Shown here: one piece after another, positions 24,723 through 34,273 of the stretch
Layout of the letters: every line of letters starts with the position of its first letter
Position numbering within the stretch: the stretch's first letter is position 1
Source: Promicromonospora iranensis
GTDB lineage: Bacteria > Actinomycetota > Actinomycetes > Actinomycetales > Cellulomonadaceae
Reading direction: 5' to 3'
NCBI RefSeq assembly: GCF_028994775.1
Contig: NZ_JAJQMN010000001.1
Span: 597,203 to 648,402 of the forward strand
Length of the DNA: 51,200 nt
Position numbers and translations under genes: made by a program
Notes under the pieces: generated by a model
The model's input: the letters and a program-made list of their open reading frames with translations, nothing else
The model's database searches: none
What the model was told of the DNA's origin: nothing

Positions 24723-25964
24723 ATGAGGACCAGCAGCCTGACGGGCGCCCGCATCGCAGTGGCCGCGGCGTTCTTCGCACAGGGCTTCGTCTTCATCAGC
24801 CTCACCACCCGGCTGCCCCGGTTCCTGGAGCGCTGGGGACTCGACGAGGTCACCCTGTCCCTGCTGCTGCTCATGATGGTGCTGCTCGCCGGCGTCGGAT
24901 CGCTGGTCGCCGAGCGTGCCGCCCGGCGCTTCGGTAGCGCCGGCACGCTTCGCCTCGGTCTCGCGCTGATGGTGGTGGCCGTCCCGGCACTCACGCTGGC
25001 CCCCGCCATCGGCTTCTTCGTGGGTGGCGTGGCGGTCTACGGCGTGGCGCTCGGCCTCGTCGATGCCACCACCAACATGCAGGCCGTCGACCTGGAGCAC
25101 CGGTACGGCCGACCCATCCTGCCGTCGTCGCACGGCTACTGGACCACCGGCGGCATCAGCGCCGCCGTCGTCGTGCTCGCGACCGGCCACCTCTCCCCGG
25201 CCGTCGGCGCGTTCGTGGTGCTGGTCCCCCTCGTGGTCGCGTTCGCGCCGTTCCTCCCGCACGTCGCCCCGACGCCGGTGCTCGCACCCGGCGTGCCGAC
25301 GTCCGGCGTCGCGGCGGGTCCGACGACGACGCCCGGGGACGCTGCCGCTCAGGCCGGGGCGCTGGTCCCGTGGCGGCCGATCTGGCTGGTCGGCGCCGGG
25401 CTGGTCGTGTTCTACATGGTCGACACCACCGCCGCGACCTGGGGGCCGGTCTACCTCGCCCGGTCGTTCGACGCCCCCGGCAACCTGGTGGCGCTCGCGA
25501 CGTTCCCCTACCTCGTCACCTCGATCGTGGTGCGCCTCGCGGGCGGCCACCTCGTGACACGCTTCGGCGTGGCGACGGTGCTCCGGGTCGGCGCCGTCCT
25601 GGCCTGCGGGGCGCTCGCGCTGGTCGCGCTCGCACCGACCTGGCAGCTGGCGGTGGCCGGCTTCACGGTGCTCGGCGCGGCGGTCGCCCTGGTGGCACCG
25701 CTCAGCTTCTCGGCGGCGGGACGCATCGCCGCGGGTACGGCCGGAACGGCCGAGGCCCAGGCCCAGGCCGACCGCGCTCGCACCGACGCCGTGATCGCGC
25801 GCTTCAACCAGTTCAACTACGTGGGCGCGCTGCTCGGCGCCGTACTCACAGGGCTGGTCGGGGCGGACAACCTGCGGCTCGGGTTCGCCCTGCCAGCCGT
25901 CCTCGTGCTGGCGCTGGTGCCGCTCGCACCGGCGTTCGCCCGCGGGACGCTCAGCCGTAGGTAG
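24723..25964 (+). CDS. MFS transporter
   Basis: 413 residues, 12 probable membrane helices, with a loop of about 40 Ala/Pro/Gly-rich residues near the centre (about 180-220). Conserved MFS features include the loop after helix 2 (VAERAARRFGSAGTLRLG) and a YWTTGGISAAV helix. The arrangement is close to FucP/drug-efflux-like MFS proteins of unknown substrate. The gene ends 6 bp from the converging histidine phosphatase gene. Confidence 0.85.
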   Translation: MRTSSLTGARIAVAAAFFAQGFVFISLTTRLPRFLERWGLDEVTLSLLLLMMVLLAGVGSLVAERAARRFGSAGTLRLGLALMVVAVPALTLAPAIGFFVGGVAVYGVALGLVDATTNMQAVDLEHRYGRPILPSSHGYWTTGGISAAVVVLATGHLSPAVGAFVVLVPLVVAFAPFLPHVAPTPVLAPGVPTSGVAAGPTTTPGDAAAQAGALVPWRPIWLVGAGLVVFYMVDTTAATWGPVYLARSFDAPGNLVALATFPYLVTSIVVRLAGGHLVTRFGVATVLRVGAVLACGALALVALAPTWQLAVAGFTVLGAAVALVAPLSFSAAGRIAAGTAGTAEAQAQADRARTDAVIARFNQFNYVGALLGAVLTGLVGADNLRLGFALPAVLVLALVPLAPAFARGTLSRR

Positions 25965-25970
25965 CCCGGC

Positions 25971-26723
25971 TCAGCCGTCGGTCGGGACCCCGACCGCCGT
26001 TACCTCGGTCGTGCCGTCCTCCCACAGGCGCAGCACCGACAGTGAGGCGGGCGGTACCCGCAGCCGTGCCCAGTGCGAGGCGGGCGCCCCCAACGCCTGC
26101 CCGACGGCGGTGCGGATCTGCGCCGCGTGACCCACCGCCACCACCGTGCGGTCCACGCCGCCGGCCAGCAGGTCGGTGAGGCCGTCCCAGACGCGGGCGC
26201 CGAGCTGCGCGTACGACTCGCCACCCGGCGACACGAAGGTGCCCGTCGAGTGCCACTGGGCCAGCTCCCCGGGCCAGCCCTGCTCGATCTCCGCCGCGGT
26301 GAGGCCGTCCCACTCCCCCAGCCGGCACTCGGCGAAGCGAGGCTCGGTCGAGACGTGCAGCCCGAGGCGCCGTCCGACGGCGGCAGCCGTCTCCTGGGTG
26401 CGCACCATCGGTGACGCGACGAGCGCCGTCGGCCGGGGCAGGTCGGGCCAGAGGCCGCCGCTGCGCATGCCGCCGGTGGAACCCGCTCCGGTGCGGGCCG
26501 CGCGCCCGATACGGAACGCGGCGTCAGCGGCCTGCGCCGCCTGCAGCCGGCCCCGCGGCGTCAGCGACGGGCCCGGGCCGTCCGAACCGGAGTAGACCCC
26601 CGCTTCCGTCAGCGGCGTCAGCCCGTGCCGGACCAGCACCACGGTGAGCGGGAGGGCGCCGTCGAACCGGGTGGCCACGGCCGGCGGACGCCGGTGCGTG
26701 TCGAACCCTGGCGCTTCGCTCAT
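25971..26723 (-). CDS. Histidine phosphatase family protein
   Basis: 250 residues. The phosphoglycerate-mutase-like signature VLVRHGLTPLTEAG carries the catalytic His; Arg and Glu occur in VASPMVRTQETAAAVG and CRLGEWDGLTAAEI; the second His is in VVAVGHAAQIRTAVGQ. Acid-phosphatase-like members act on small phosphate esters; the substrate here is unknown. ATG 26723 overlaps the stop of the zinc-ribbon gene (ATGA), so they are translated together. Confidence 0.88.
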   Translation of the reverse strand: MSEAPGFDTHRRPPAVATRFDGALPLTVVLVRHGLTPLTEAGVYSGSDGPGPSLTPRGRLQAAQAADAAFRIGRAARTGAGSTGGMRSGGLWPDLPRPTALVASPMVRTQETAAAVGRRLGLHVSTEPRFAECRLGEWDGLTAAEIEQGWPGELAQWHSTGTFVSPGGESYAQLGARVWDGLTDLLAGGVDRTVVAVGHAAQIRTAVGQALGAPASHWARLRVPPASLSVLRLWEDGTTEVTAVGVPTDG

Positions 26724-27478
26724 CCGGCGGCAGCGCCGGTCTTCGCACCGGCGACCCGCACGAGGATCCGGCCGCACTCCTCGCAGCGCACCACCGCGTC
26801 CGGCGCCGCGCTCCTGATCGTCGCCAGGTCGGCGGGCGGGAGGTCCATCCGGCAGCCCTCGCAGCGGTTGCCGTTGAGCACCGCCGCGCCCGTGCCGCCG
26901 AGCTGCGTCCGGATCTTCTCGTAGAGCTTGACCAGGGCGGTGTCGAGCCCGTCGACCGCCTTGGCCCGCTCGCCCGCTATCGCCTGGACCTGCGCGTCGA
27001 TCTCGGCCCAGCCGGCGTCGCGCTCGGCCTCGACCTTCGCCTTCTCGGCGACGAGCTCGTCGTTGGCGGCCTCGACCTTGGCCAGCGTGTCCTCGTGCGC
27101 CTCGAGCCGCTCCATGACGTCGAGCTCGATCTCCTCGAGCGCGGCCTGGCGGGTGGCGAGGGAGCCGAGCTCGTCGGTGAGCGCGACGGCGTCCTTGGCG
27201 CTGACCCCACCCGAGTCGAGCCGCTGCCGGTCACGATCGGCGCGGTTCCGCACCTGCTCGACGTCGGACTCCGCCTTGGTCAGCTCCCGCTTCAGGTCGG
27301 CCACCCGGGTGCGCGACTCGACGAGCGAGGCGCGCAGGTCGGCGATCCGGCCGTCGAGCTCGGTCAGCCTCGTGAGCGCCGGGAGGTTCTTGCGCTGGTG
27401 GGCGAGCTGCTGGACACGCGTGTCGAGCGCCTGGACGTCCAGCAGCCTGCGCTGGTCCTCGGGTGGTGCAGTAGCCAC
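26720..27478 (-). CDS. Coiled-coil protein with C-terminal C4 zinc ribbon
   Basis: 252 residues. Residues about 10-185 form a long charged coiled coil (LTRLTELDGRIADLRASLVE, KRELTKAESDVEQVRNRADR). The C-terminus has CEGCRMDLPP and VVRCEECGRILVR, four cysteines of a zinc ribbon. The fold is that of the CT398/HP0958 family, which includes tethering factors and, in actinobacteria, proteins of unknown role. GTG 27478 has GAGAGGA about eight bases upstream. It is followed by the phosphatase and preceded by the Nif3-like gene, the usual actinobacterial order. Confidence 0.85.
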   Translation of the reverse strand: MATAPPEDQRRLLDVQALDTRVQQLAHQRKNLPALTRLTELDGRIADLRASLVESRTRVADLKRELTKAESDVEQVRNRADRDRQRLDSGGVSAKDAVALTDELGSLATRQAALEEIELDVMERLEAHEDTLAKVEAANDELVAEKAKVEAERDAGWAEIDAQVQAIAGERAKAVDGLDTALVKLYEKIRTQLGGTGAAVLNGNRCEGCRMDLPPADLATIRSAAPDAVVRCEECGRILVRVAGAKTGAAAG

Positions 27479-27539
27479 GGGGGCGTCCTCTCGGTCGGGT
27501 TCTGGGGGCTGTCCAACGCTACCTCGCGCCTGCCCGCGC

Positions 27540-27608
27540 GGAATCCACTCGGATCCGCTCGATCTCGCTCGGAATCCGCTCGGCATCCGCTCGGCATCCG
27601 CTCGGGAA
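27540..27608. repeat. Tandem 10-11-bp repeats, consensus GGNATCCGCTC
   Basis: Six units and a partial one (GGAATCCACTC, GGATCCGCTC, GATCTCGCTC, GGAATCCGCTC and two of GGCATCCGCTC) between the Nif3-like stop and the zinc-ribbon gene. The last copies are identical, so the tract may have expanded recently. It could vary the distance between a promoter and its gene. Confidence 0.7.
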
Positions 27609-27612
27609 CCGA

Positions 27613-28557
27613 TCAGCGGGACGGGACCTGGCCCGTCCAGGGGTCGGTCACGAGCTCACTGACGCGAGCGTCCACCGCCAGCCCGTCGGCCGCGAGCGCC
27701 GCGGCGAGGTCCTCGAGGGCGTAGCGCAGCCAGGGCCACTCGCTCGCGTAGTGGGCGGTGTCGACGAGGAAGGGGGTGCCCGAGGGTCCGTGCCCTCCGG
27801 CCGCGCGGGCCTCGAACTCGGCCCGTTCGCGCAGCTCGGAGGCGGGGTGGTGGCGCAGGTCGGAGGTGACGTAGACGTCGGCGGCGGCCGCGCGCACGGC
27901 GTCGAAGTAGCCGTCGCCGGAGCCGCCGAGGACGGCGGCGGTGGTCACCGTGGCGTCGGGGTCGCCGGAGTAGCGGATGCCCTGTGCGGTCGCGGGCAGT
28001 GCCGCGGCGACGCGGCGGGCGAAGTCGGCGAGCGTGGTGGGTTCGGCGAGGCGGCCGACGCGGCCGATGCCGCGGTCGGTGCCGTAGTCGACGCCCTGGC
28101 CGTGGCCGTCGGTCTCGCCGGCGGCGCTCACCTCGAGGGGCCGCCGGTCGGTGATGCCGACGAGGTCGGCGAGGGCGTCGGCCACGCCGCGCGGGGCGGC
28201 GTCGGCGTTGGTGTGCGCGACGTGCAGGGCGCATCCGCCGGTCAGCAGCCGGTGCACCACCGAACCCTTGAAGGTGGTGGCGGCCACGGAGCTGACGCCG
28301 CGGAGGAACAGCGGGTGGTGCGTGACCAGCAGGTCGGCACCCCAGTCCAGGGCCTGGTCGACGACGGCGGTCACGGGGTCCACCGCGAACAGCACCTTGC
28401 GGACCGGCGTGGCGGGGTCGCCGGCGACCAGCCCGACGGCGTCCCAGCCCTCCGCCGTCGACGGCGGGTAGAGGCCGTCGAGGGCGCGGACGACCTGCGC
28501 CAGGGTGGGAGGCGTGCTGCCGGACGGGTCGGTTACGGGGACGTCGCTGCTGCTCAC
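27613..28557 (-). CDS. Nif3-like dinuclear metal centre protein (YbgI/DUF34)
   Basis: 314 residues. Metal ligands of the NIF3 family are visible: LLVTHHPLFLRGVSS, and HVAHTNADAAPRGVADALAD, with the C-terminal DTAHYASEWPW. DUF34/Nif3 proteins form hexamers or toroids with two metals per subunit; a GTP cyclohydrolase-like activity has been reported in some, but the role is debated. GTG 28557 follows TACGCT by seven bases, which supports this start over earlier in-frame codons. Confidence 0.9.
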   Translation of the reverse strand: MSSSDVPVTDPSGSTPPTLAQVVRALDGLYPPSTAEGWDAVGLVAGDPATPVRKVLFAVDPVTAVVDQALDWGADLLVTHHPLFLRGVSSVAATTFKGSVVHRLLTGGCALHVAHTNADAAPRGVADALADLVGITDRRPLEVSAAGETDGHGQGVDYGTDRGIGRVGRLAEPTTLADFARRVAAALPATAQGIRYSGDPDATVTTAAVLGGSGDGYFDAVRAAAADVYVTSDLRHHPASELRERAEFEARAAGGHGPSGTPFLVDTAHYASEWPWLRYALEDLAAALAADGLAVDARVSELVTDPWTGQVPSR

Positions 28558-28564
28558 GCATCGC

Positions 28565-28570
28565 AGCGTA
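28565..28570 (-). promoter_or_regulatory. TANNNT -10 element of the Nif3-like gene
   Basis: TACGCT on the minus strand, seven bases before GTG 28557; the mRNA is probably leaderless. Confidence 0.45.
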
Positions 28571-28622
28571 GTACGCGGGGCCTGATCTGCCCTTTCACCA
28601 GGCGAAGGGTGAATGATCTTGC

Positions 28623-28628
28623 TACGGT
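28623..28628 (+). promoter_or_regulatory. TANNNT -10 element of the SulP gene
   Basis: TACGGT nine bases before GTG 28638, so a leader of only about two bases is expected. Confidence 0.4.
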
Positions 28629-28637
28629 CCTTCACTT

Positions 28638-30560
28638 GTGGGGGACACCGTCGAGCACCGCTTCGGCGGGCCAATGACCAAGCGCGCCAGGATCATCGCT
28701 TCCATCCGTGAGCGCGTCGACATACGAGATCTTGTGCCGTCCCGGGCCGACTACGACCTCCGGCCACGGACCCTGCGCTCGGACCTCCTGGCGGGCATCA
28801 CGGTGGGTGTCGTCGCCCTGCCGCTCGCGCTGGCGTTCGGGGTCAGCTCCGGTGTCGGGCCGGCGGCCGGGCTCGTGACCGCGGTGGTCGCCGGCATCGT
28901 CGCCGCGCTGTTCGGCGGGTCGCACGTGCAGGTCAGCGGACCGACCGGCGCTATGGCAGTGGTGCTGGCACCGATCGTGGCGCAGCACGGGGTGGGCTCG
29001 GTGGCGCTCGTGACGCTGCTCGGCGGGGTCATCGTGCTGGTGTGCGGCCTCCTCCGGCTCGGCCGCGTGGTCACCTACATCCCCTGGCCGGTGGTCGAGG
29101 GCTTCACCCTCGGCATCGCGGCGATCATCTTTCTGCAGCAGGTGCCCGCCGCCGTCGGTATCACCGCTGACACCGGGCACAACACCCTGGTCACGGCGGT
29201 GCGCTCGGTCGGGACGGCGCTCTGGCCGTCGGGTGCCGTCGTCGACGGGAGCGTGGTCGACGGCGTCGTGCACGGCAGCGGGGCGCCGATCTGGGTCTGG
29301 ACGCTCGCCGTGGTGGCCGTCGTCGCCGCGGTGATGCTCGTGCTGCCGCGTGTGGCGAGCGCCCTGCCGGCGTCGCTCATCGCGGTGGCCCTGGTGACCG
29401 TGCTCGCCGAGGTGCTGGACGCGCCCGTGCCCCGGATCGGCGAGCTGCCCAGCTCGCTCCCCTTCCCGGTGCTGCCCGACGCGACGCCGGACGCCGTCCG
29501 CGGCCTCGTCGGCGCGGCCGTCGCGATCGCGGCGCTGGCCGCCATCGAGTCGCTGCTGTCCGCGCGGGTCGCGGCGGGCATGGTCGCGGGTCGTACGGAG
29601 GGGCGGCGGGACAGGGGCGCGGGCGGGAAGTCCGGAGGCCGGTCCGACAGCCGGATCCTCGACTCCGGGCCGTACCACCCCGACCGGGAGCTCGTGGGGC
29701 AGGGGCTCGCGTCGCTGGCGAGCGGTGTGTTCGGCGGCATCCCCGCGACGGGCGCCATCGCGCGCACCGCGGTGAACGTGCGCTCGGGAGCTCGCACGCG
29801 CCTGGCCGCCGTCGTGCACGCGCTGGTGATCCTCGCCGTGATCTACCTGGCCACGGGGCCGGTGGGACGCATCCCGCTCGCCGCGCTGGCAGGCGTGCTC
29901 ATGGTCACCTCGTTCCGCATGATCGGCGCCTCGACCATTCGTTCGGTGCTCACCTCCACGCGGCCCGACGCGCTCACCTTCGCGGTCACCGCCGTCATCA
30001 CCGTGGCGTTCGACCTCATCGACGCCGTCCAGATCGGTCTGCTCATCGCGGCCTTCTTCGCCCTGCGGGCCGTCGCGCGGGCGACGTCGGTGCGCCGCGA
30101 GCCGCTGCCCGGCGTCGCGCACGAGGGCGACGAGCGGATCGCGCTGTTCCGGCTGGACGGCGCCATGTTCTTCGGGGCGTCCGACCGGATCCTCGGCGAG
30201 GTCACCGCGCTGACGGACGCCGGGTCCGGTCGGCCCGGCGGTGTTGCGGGCGGTGTTGCGGATCATCTTCCCGACGACCGGCGCGACGACCTCCACGAGC
30301 CCGTCGAGGTGGTGATCCTGCGCCTGTCCCACGTGCAGCTCGTCGACGCGACCGGGGCGCGCGCCCTCGCCGACCTGGTGCAGGAGCTCGAACGGCGCGG
30401 CGTCATGGTGCTGGTCAAGGGCGTCCAGCCGCAGCACCGTAGGCTCCTGGAAGCCGTGGGCCTGCACCGCGTGCTGCGGCACGAGAGCCACCTGTTCGCC
30501 GACCTGCCCGCGGCGGTCGAGCACGCCCGTTCGCACGTCCGGCAGGCGCAGACGGCATAG
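28638..30560 (+). CDS. SulP-family anion permease with STAS domain
   Basis: 640 residues. The SulP transport domain (about 45-470) has LLAGITVGVVALPLALAFGV, the SGVGPAAGL helix, GGSHVQVSGPTGAMAVVL (substrate site), and GIPATGAIARTAVNVRSGAR, a SulP hallmark. A C-terminal STAS domain (about 495-625; LFRLDGAMFFGASDRIL, then EVVILRLSHVQLVDATGARALADL) carries a loop of about 25 residues. Likely substrates are sulfate or bicarbonate. No carbonic anhydrase domain is fused. GTG 28638 is chosen from the promoter; ATG 28674 (MTKRARII) is possible. The luxS promoter lies at its very end. Confidence 0.88.
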   Translation: MGDTVEHRFGGPMTKRARIIASIRERVDIRDLVPSRADYDLRPRTLRSDLLAGITVGVVALPLALAFGVSSGVGPAAGLVTAVVAGIVAALFGGSHVQVSGPTGAMAVVLAPIVAQHGVGSVALVTLLGGVIVLVCGLLRLGRVVTYIPWPVVEGFTLGIAAIIFLQQVPAAVGITADTGHNTLVTAVRSVGTALWPSGAVVDGSVVDGVVHGSGAPIWVWTLAVVAVVAAVMLVLPRVASALPASLIAVALVTVLAEVLDAPVPRIGELPSSLPFPVLPDATPDAVRGLVGAAVAIAALAAIESLLSARVAAGMVAGRTEGRRDRGAGGKSGGRSDSRILDSGPYHPDRELVGQGLASLASGVFGGIPATGAIARTAVNVRSGARTRLAAVVHALVILAVIYLATGPVGRIPLAALAGVLMVTSFRMIGASTIRSVLTSTRPDALTFAVTAVITVAFDLIDAVQIGLLIAAFFALRAVARATSVRREPLPGVAHEGDERIALFRLDGAMFFGASDRILGEVTALTDAGSGRPGGVAGGVADHLPDDRRDDLHEPVEVVILRLSHVQLVDATGARALADLVQELERRGVMVLVKGVQPQHRRLLEAVGLHRVLRHESHLFADLPAAVEHARSHVRQAQTA

Positions 30561-30563
30561 GCT
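30558..30563 (+). promoter_or_regulatory. TANNNT -10 element of luxS
   Basis: TAGGCT six bases before GTG 30570; it overlaps the SulP stop codon. luxS therefore has its own leaderless promoter. Confidence 0.5.
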
Positions 30564-30569
30564 CGTACC

Positions 30570-31136
30570 GTGACCGAGTCAGCCCCCCGCATGAACGTCG
30601 AGTCCTTCAACCTGGACCACCGCGCCGTCGCCGCACCGTACGTGCGCCTCGCCGACCGCAAGCAGCTTGCGGGAGGCGACGTGATCGTCAAGTACGACGT
30701 GCGGTTCACGCAGCCGAACGTCGCGCACCTGGAGATGCCCACAGTGCACTCCCTGGAGCATCTGTTCGCCGAGCACTCGCGCAACCACTCCGACGCCGTC
30801 CTGGACTTCTCGCCCATGGGCTGCCAGACCGGCTTCTACCTGATGCTGCAGGGCGAGCCCGCGTACGAGGACGTGCTCGGCCTCGTCGAGGCGACGATGC
30901 GCGACATCGTCAGCGCCACCGAGGTGCCCGCCGCGAACGAGGTGCAGTGCGGCTGGGGCGCCAACCACACGCTGGCCGGCGCGCAGGAGGCCGCCTCCGT
31001 GTTCCTGTCGGCGCGCGGTGTCTGGTCGCAGGTGTTCGCGGACGAGACCCAGGGTGACGCGTCGGCGAGCGACGCTGCGGCGCGGGACGCCGCCGCCCGT
31101 GCGGCAGCCGAGCGCGACGCGGCAGCCGACCAGTGA
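30570..31136 (+). CDS. luxS: S-ribosylhomocysteine lyase
   Basis: 188 residues. LuxS cleaves S-ribosylhomocysteine to homocysteine and DPD, the AI-2 precursor. Zn ligands His60 and His64 ([10 protein letters not shown]) and Cys127 (NEVQCGWG), and catalytic Cys85 (PMGCQTGF) are all present. The usual protein stops near residue 155-160; here an extra 30-residue tail of Ala, Asp and Arg ([18 protein letters not shown]) follows, probably disordered or helical. GTG 30570 follows TAGGCT by six bases. Its stop overlaps the mtnN start (GTGA), so the two enzymes of S-adenosylhomocysteine recycling are coupled. Confidence 0.95.
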   Translation: MTESAPRMNVESFNLDHRAVAAPYVRLADRKQLAGGDVIVKYDVRFTQPNVAHLEMPTVHSLEHLFAEHSRNHSDAVLDFSPMGCQTGFYLMLQGEPAYEDVLGLVEATMRDIVSATEVPAANEVQCGWGANHTLAGAQEAASVFLSARGVWSQVFADETQGDASASDAAARDAAARAAAERDAAADQ

Positions 31137-31846
31137 GCGCCGGGACCCCCGTCGCCGTCGTGCTCGTCGCGATGGACGACGAGGCCGCGCCGTTCCTCGA
31201 CCTGGCGTCCGAGGTGGGCGAGCCCGAGCACGTGGGCCACGCCGTGCACCGGAACGTCACGCTCGCCGGGCGGCCGGTCGTCCTGGTGCGCAGCGGGATC
31301 GGCTTCGTCAACACGACCGCCGCGGGTACGAGCGCGATCCTGCGCCACGGCGCCGACGTGCCGCTGATCAGCGCGGGCAGCGCCGGCGGGCTCGCGAAGG
31401 ACGTCGCGGTGGGTGACGTGGTGCTGGGCACGCGGCTCGTGAACGCGGACGCCGACGCCCGCGCGTTCGGCTACGTGCTCGGCCAGGTGCCGGGCATGCC
31501 CGAGGCGTACGACGCCGCCCCCGGGCTCGCGGACGCCGTCCGGCACGCCACCGCTTCTGTGGAAGCCCAGGTGCTCCGTGAGGGCACCATCGGGTCCGGC
31601 GAGAAGTTCGCCACCGCCGACCTGGCACTGCGGCTCCGCGCGGACTTCCCCGACATGCTCGCCATCGACATGGAGTCGGCCGCGCTGGCGCAGCTGTGCC
31701 ACAACTTCGGCACCGGCTTCGTCTCCGTGCGGGCCATCTCCGACCTGTGCGCGCCCGACGGCACCGAGTTCCTCACCCACGTGGACGACGCGGCGCTGCG
31801 CTCGGCGCAGGTGGTCGCGGCGGCGATCGGGCTGCTGGGCGGCTGA
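31133..31846 (+). CDS. mtnN: 5'-methylthioadenosine/S-adenosylhomocysteine nucleosidase
   Basis: 237 residues. MtnN/Pfs removes adenine from S-adenosylhomocysteine to give the LuxS substrate. The nucleoside-phosphorylase-like fold shows [42 protein letters not shown] (Glu binding the ribose) and the catalytic Asp in VRAISD. The gene is coupled to luxS by a GTGA overlap, which makes a complete detoxification and AI-2 route. It ends 8 bp from the converging LysR gene. Confidence 0.93.
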   Translation: MSAGTPVAVVLVAMDDEAAPFLDLASEVGEPEHVGHAVHRNVTLAGRPVVLVRSGIGFVNTTAAGTSAILRHGADVPLISAGSAGGLAKDVAVGDVVLGTRLVNADADARAFGYVLGQVPGMPEAYDAAPGLADAVRHATASVEAQVLREGTIGSGEKFATADLALRLRADFPDMLAIDMESAALAQLCHNFGTGFVSVRAISDLCAPDGTEFLTHVDDAALRSAQVVAAAIGLLGG

Positions 31847-31854
31847 CCCGGCGC

Positions 31855-32817
31855 CTATCCGGCTGCCGCGCGCCCTGCGGGCGGCTCAGTGGGTGTCCGT
31901 GCGGTGGGCGGATGTGTCGTGGGTGCCTGTGCGGCACACGTGCGCAGCTGCTCCACCGCGCACGCGATGAGGGCGGCCCGGCGCTGGTCCTGGCTCGCGT
32001 GCGCGACGATGCGACGCGACACGGCGGGACGCACGAGGGGCCGGGCGACCAGCCCTTCGACGAGTTCCGGGACGGCGAGGCGAGGCAGGACCGCGACACC
32101 GACACCCGCCGCGACCAGCCGGAGCGCCGCGCGGTGGTCGTCGAGCCGCGCGGCGTAGCGCGGCGTGAACCCGGCGGCGCTGCAGGCGCTCAGGACGATG
32201 CGCCCGATCGGGCTGTCATAGATGTCGTGGTCGACCCAGGGCTCGTCCTCGAGGTCCCCGACGCCGACCTCGTCGCCGTCCGCCAGCGGGTGCGTGGCCG
32301 GAAGCACCGCTACGAGCTCCTCGACGAGGAGCACATGACGCCGGTAGCCGTCGAGCTCCACCTCGGCCCCGCCCGCCGGCTCGGTACGGATGTCGAGGTC
32401 CGGCCGACGCCGTCCGCGCCCGTCGGCCGGTTCGTTGAGGCTGATCTCGACGGTCAGGTTCGGCTGGAGCCGGCGCACCGCGAGCGCGACCGCGGGCATC
32501 CACTGCTCGGCCGCCGAGGCGAAGCAGGCGATGGCGAGATGCTGCCCCTGACCGCCTCGAAGGTCTGCCACCACCCGTTCGAGACGGTCGAAGTCGGCCA
32601 GGATCGATTGCGCCTGATCGGCCAGGTCGTGCGCGGCGTCCGTCGCGACGATGCCCCGGCCTTGTTTCTCGAACAGGACCAGCCCGGTCTCCCGCGCCAG
32701 CGCGGTCATGTGCTGGCTGATCGTCGCGGGCGAGTAGCTGAGGTTGCGGGCCGCCCCGTTGATCGACCCGGCAGCCAGTACCGCGCGCAGGACCTCGAGT
32801 CGCCGTGGGTTGAGCAC
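31855..32817 (-). CDS. dgdR: LysR-type regulator, DgdR-like
   Basis: 320 residues. N-terminal winged HTH (residues 3-62: PRRLEVLRAVLAAGSINGAA, SPATISQHMTALARETGL) and a C-terminal substrate-binding domain. GTG 32817 is chosen because TACGGT lies seven bases before it; the frame is open further upstream without LysR similarity. It is divergent from a dialkylglycine decarboxylase gene, just as dgdR is from dgdA in Burkholderia, where DgdR represses dgdA until the substrate is present. Three CGACCGT half-sites lie in the 138-bp gap. The identification as DgdR rests on context. Confidence 0.82.
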   Translation of the reverse strand: MLNPRRLEVLRAVLAAGSINGAARNLSYSPATISQHMTALARETGLVLFEKQGRGIVATDAAHDLADQAQSILADFDRLERVVADLRGGQGQHLAIACFASAAEQWMPAVALAVRRLQPNLTVEISLNEPADGRGRRRPDLDIRTEPAGGAEVELDGYRRHVLLVEELVAVLPATHPLADGDEVGVGDLEDEPWVDHDIYDSPIGRIVLSACSAAGFTPRYAARLDDHRAALRLVAAGVGVAVLPRLAVPELVEGLVARPLVRPAVSRRIVAHASQDQRRAALIACAVEQLRTCAAQAPTTHPPTARTPTEPPAGRAAAG

Positions 32818-32822
32818 GCTAC

Positions 32823-32879
32823 CGACCGTAAGGCGCCGGCCCGTCGGCGTCGACCGTATGGCGGCAGCGAACGGTCGAC
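32823..32879. promoter_or_regulatory. Probable LysR operator between dgdR and dgdA
   Basis: GTCGACCGT (32849-32857) and ACGGTCGAC (32871-32879) form a perfect inverted repeat with a 13-bp spacer. A third half-site CGACCGTA lies at 32823-32830, over the regulator -10 element (TACGGT on minus). One strong site plus one weak site overlapping its own promoter is the usual LysR arrangement for autorepression. Confidence 0.6.
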
Positions 32880-32901
32880 CGGCTTTGTCTGCTTGTCCTG
32901 A

Positions 32902-34254
<1,353 letters not shown>

Positions 34255-34273
34255 ATGGTGCTGGGAGGGCGGC

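Noticed and set aside
28632-30536. 634-codon minus-strand frame opposite the SulP gene
   Set aside because: Composition is almost only Arg, Gly, His and Asp; the plus strand encodes an evident SulP permease.
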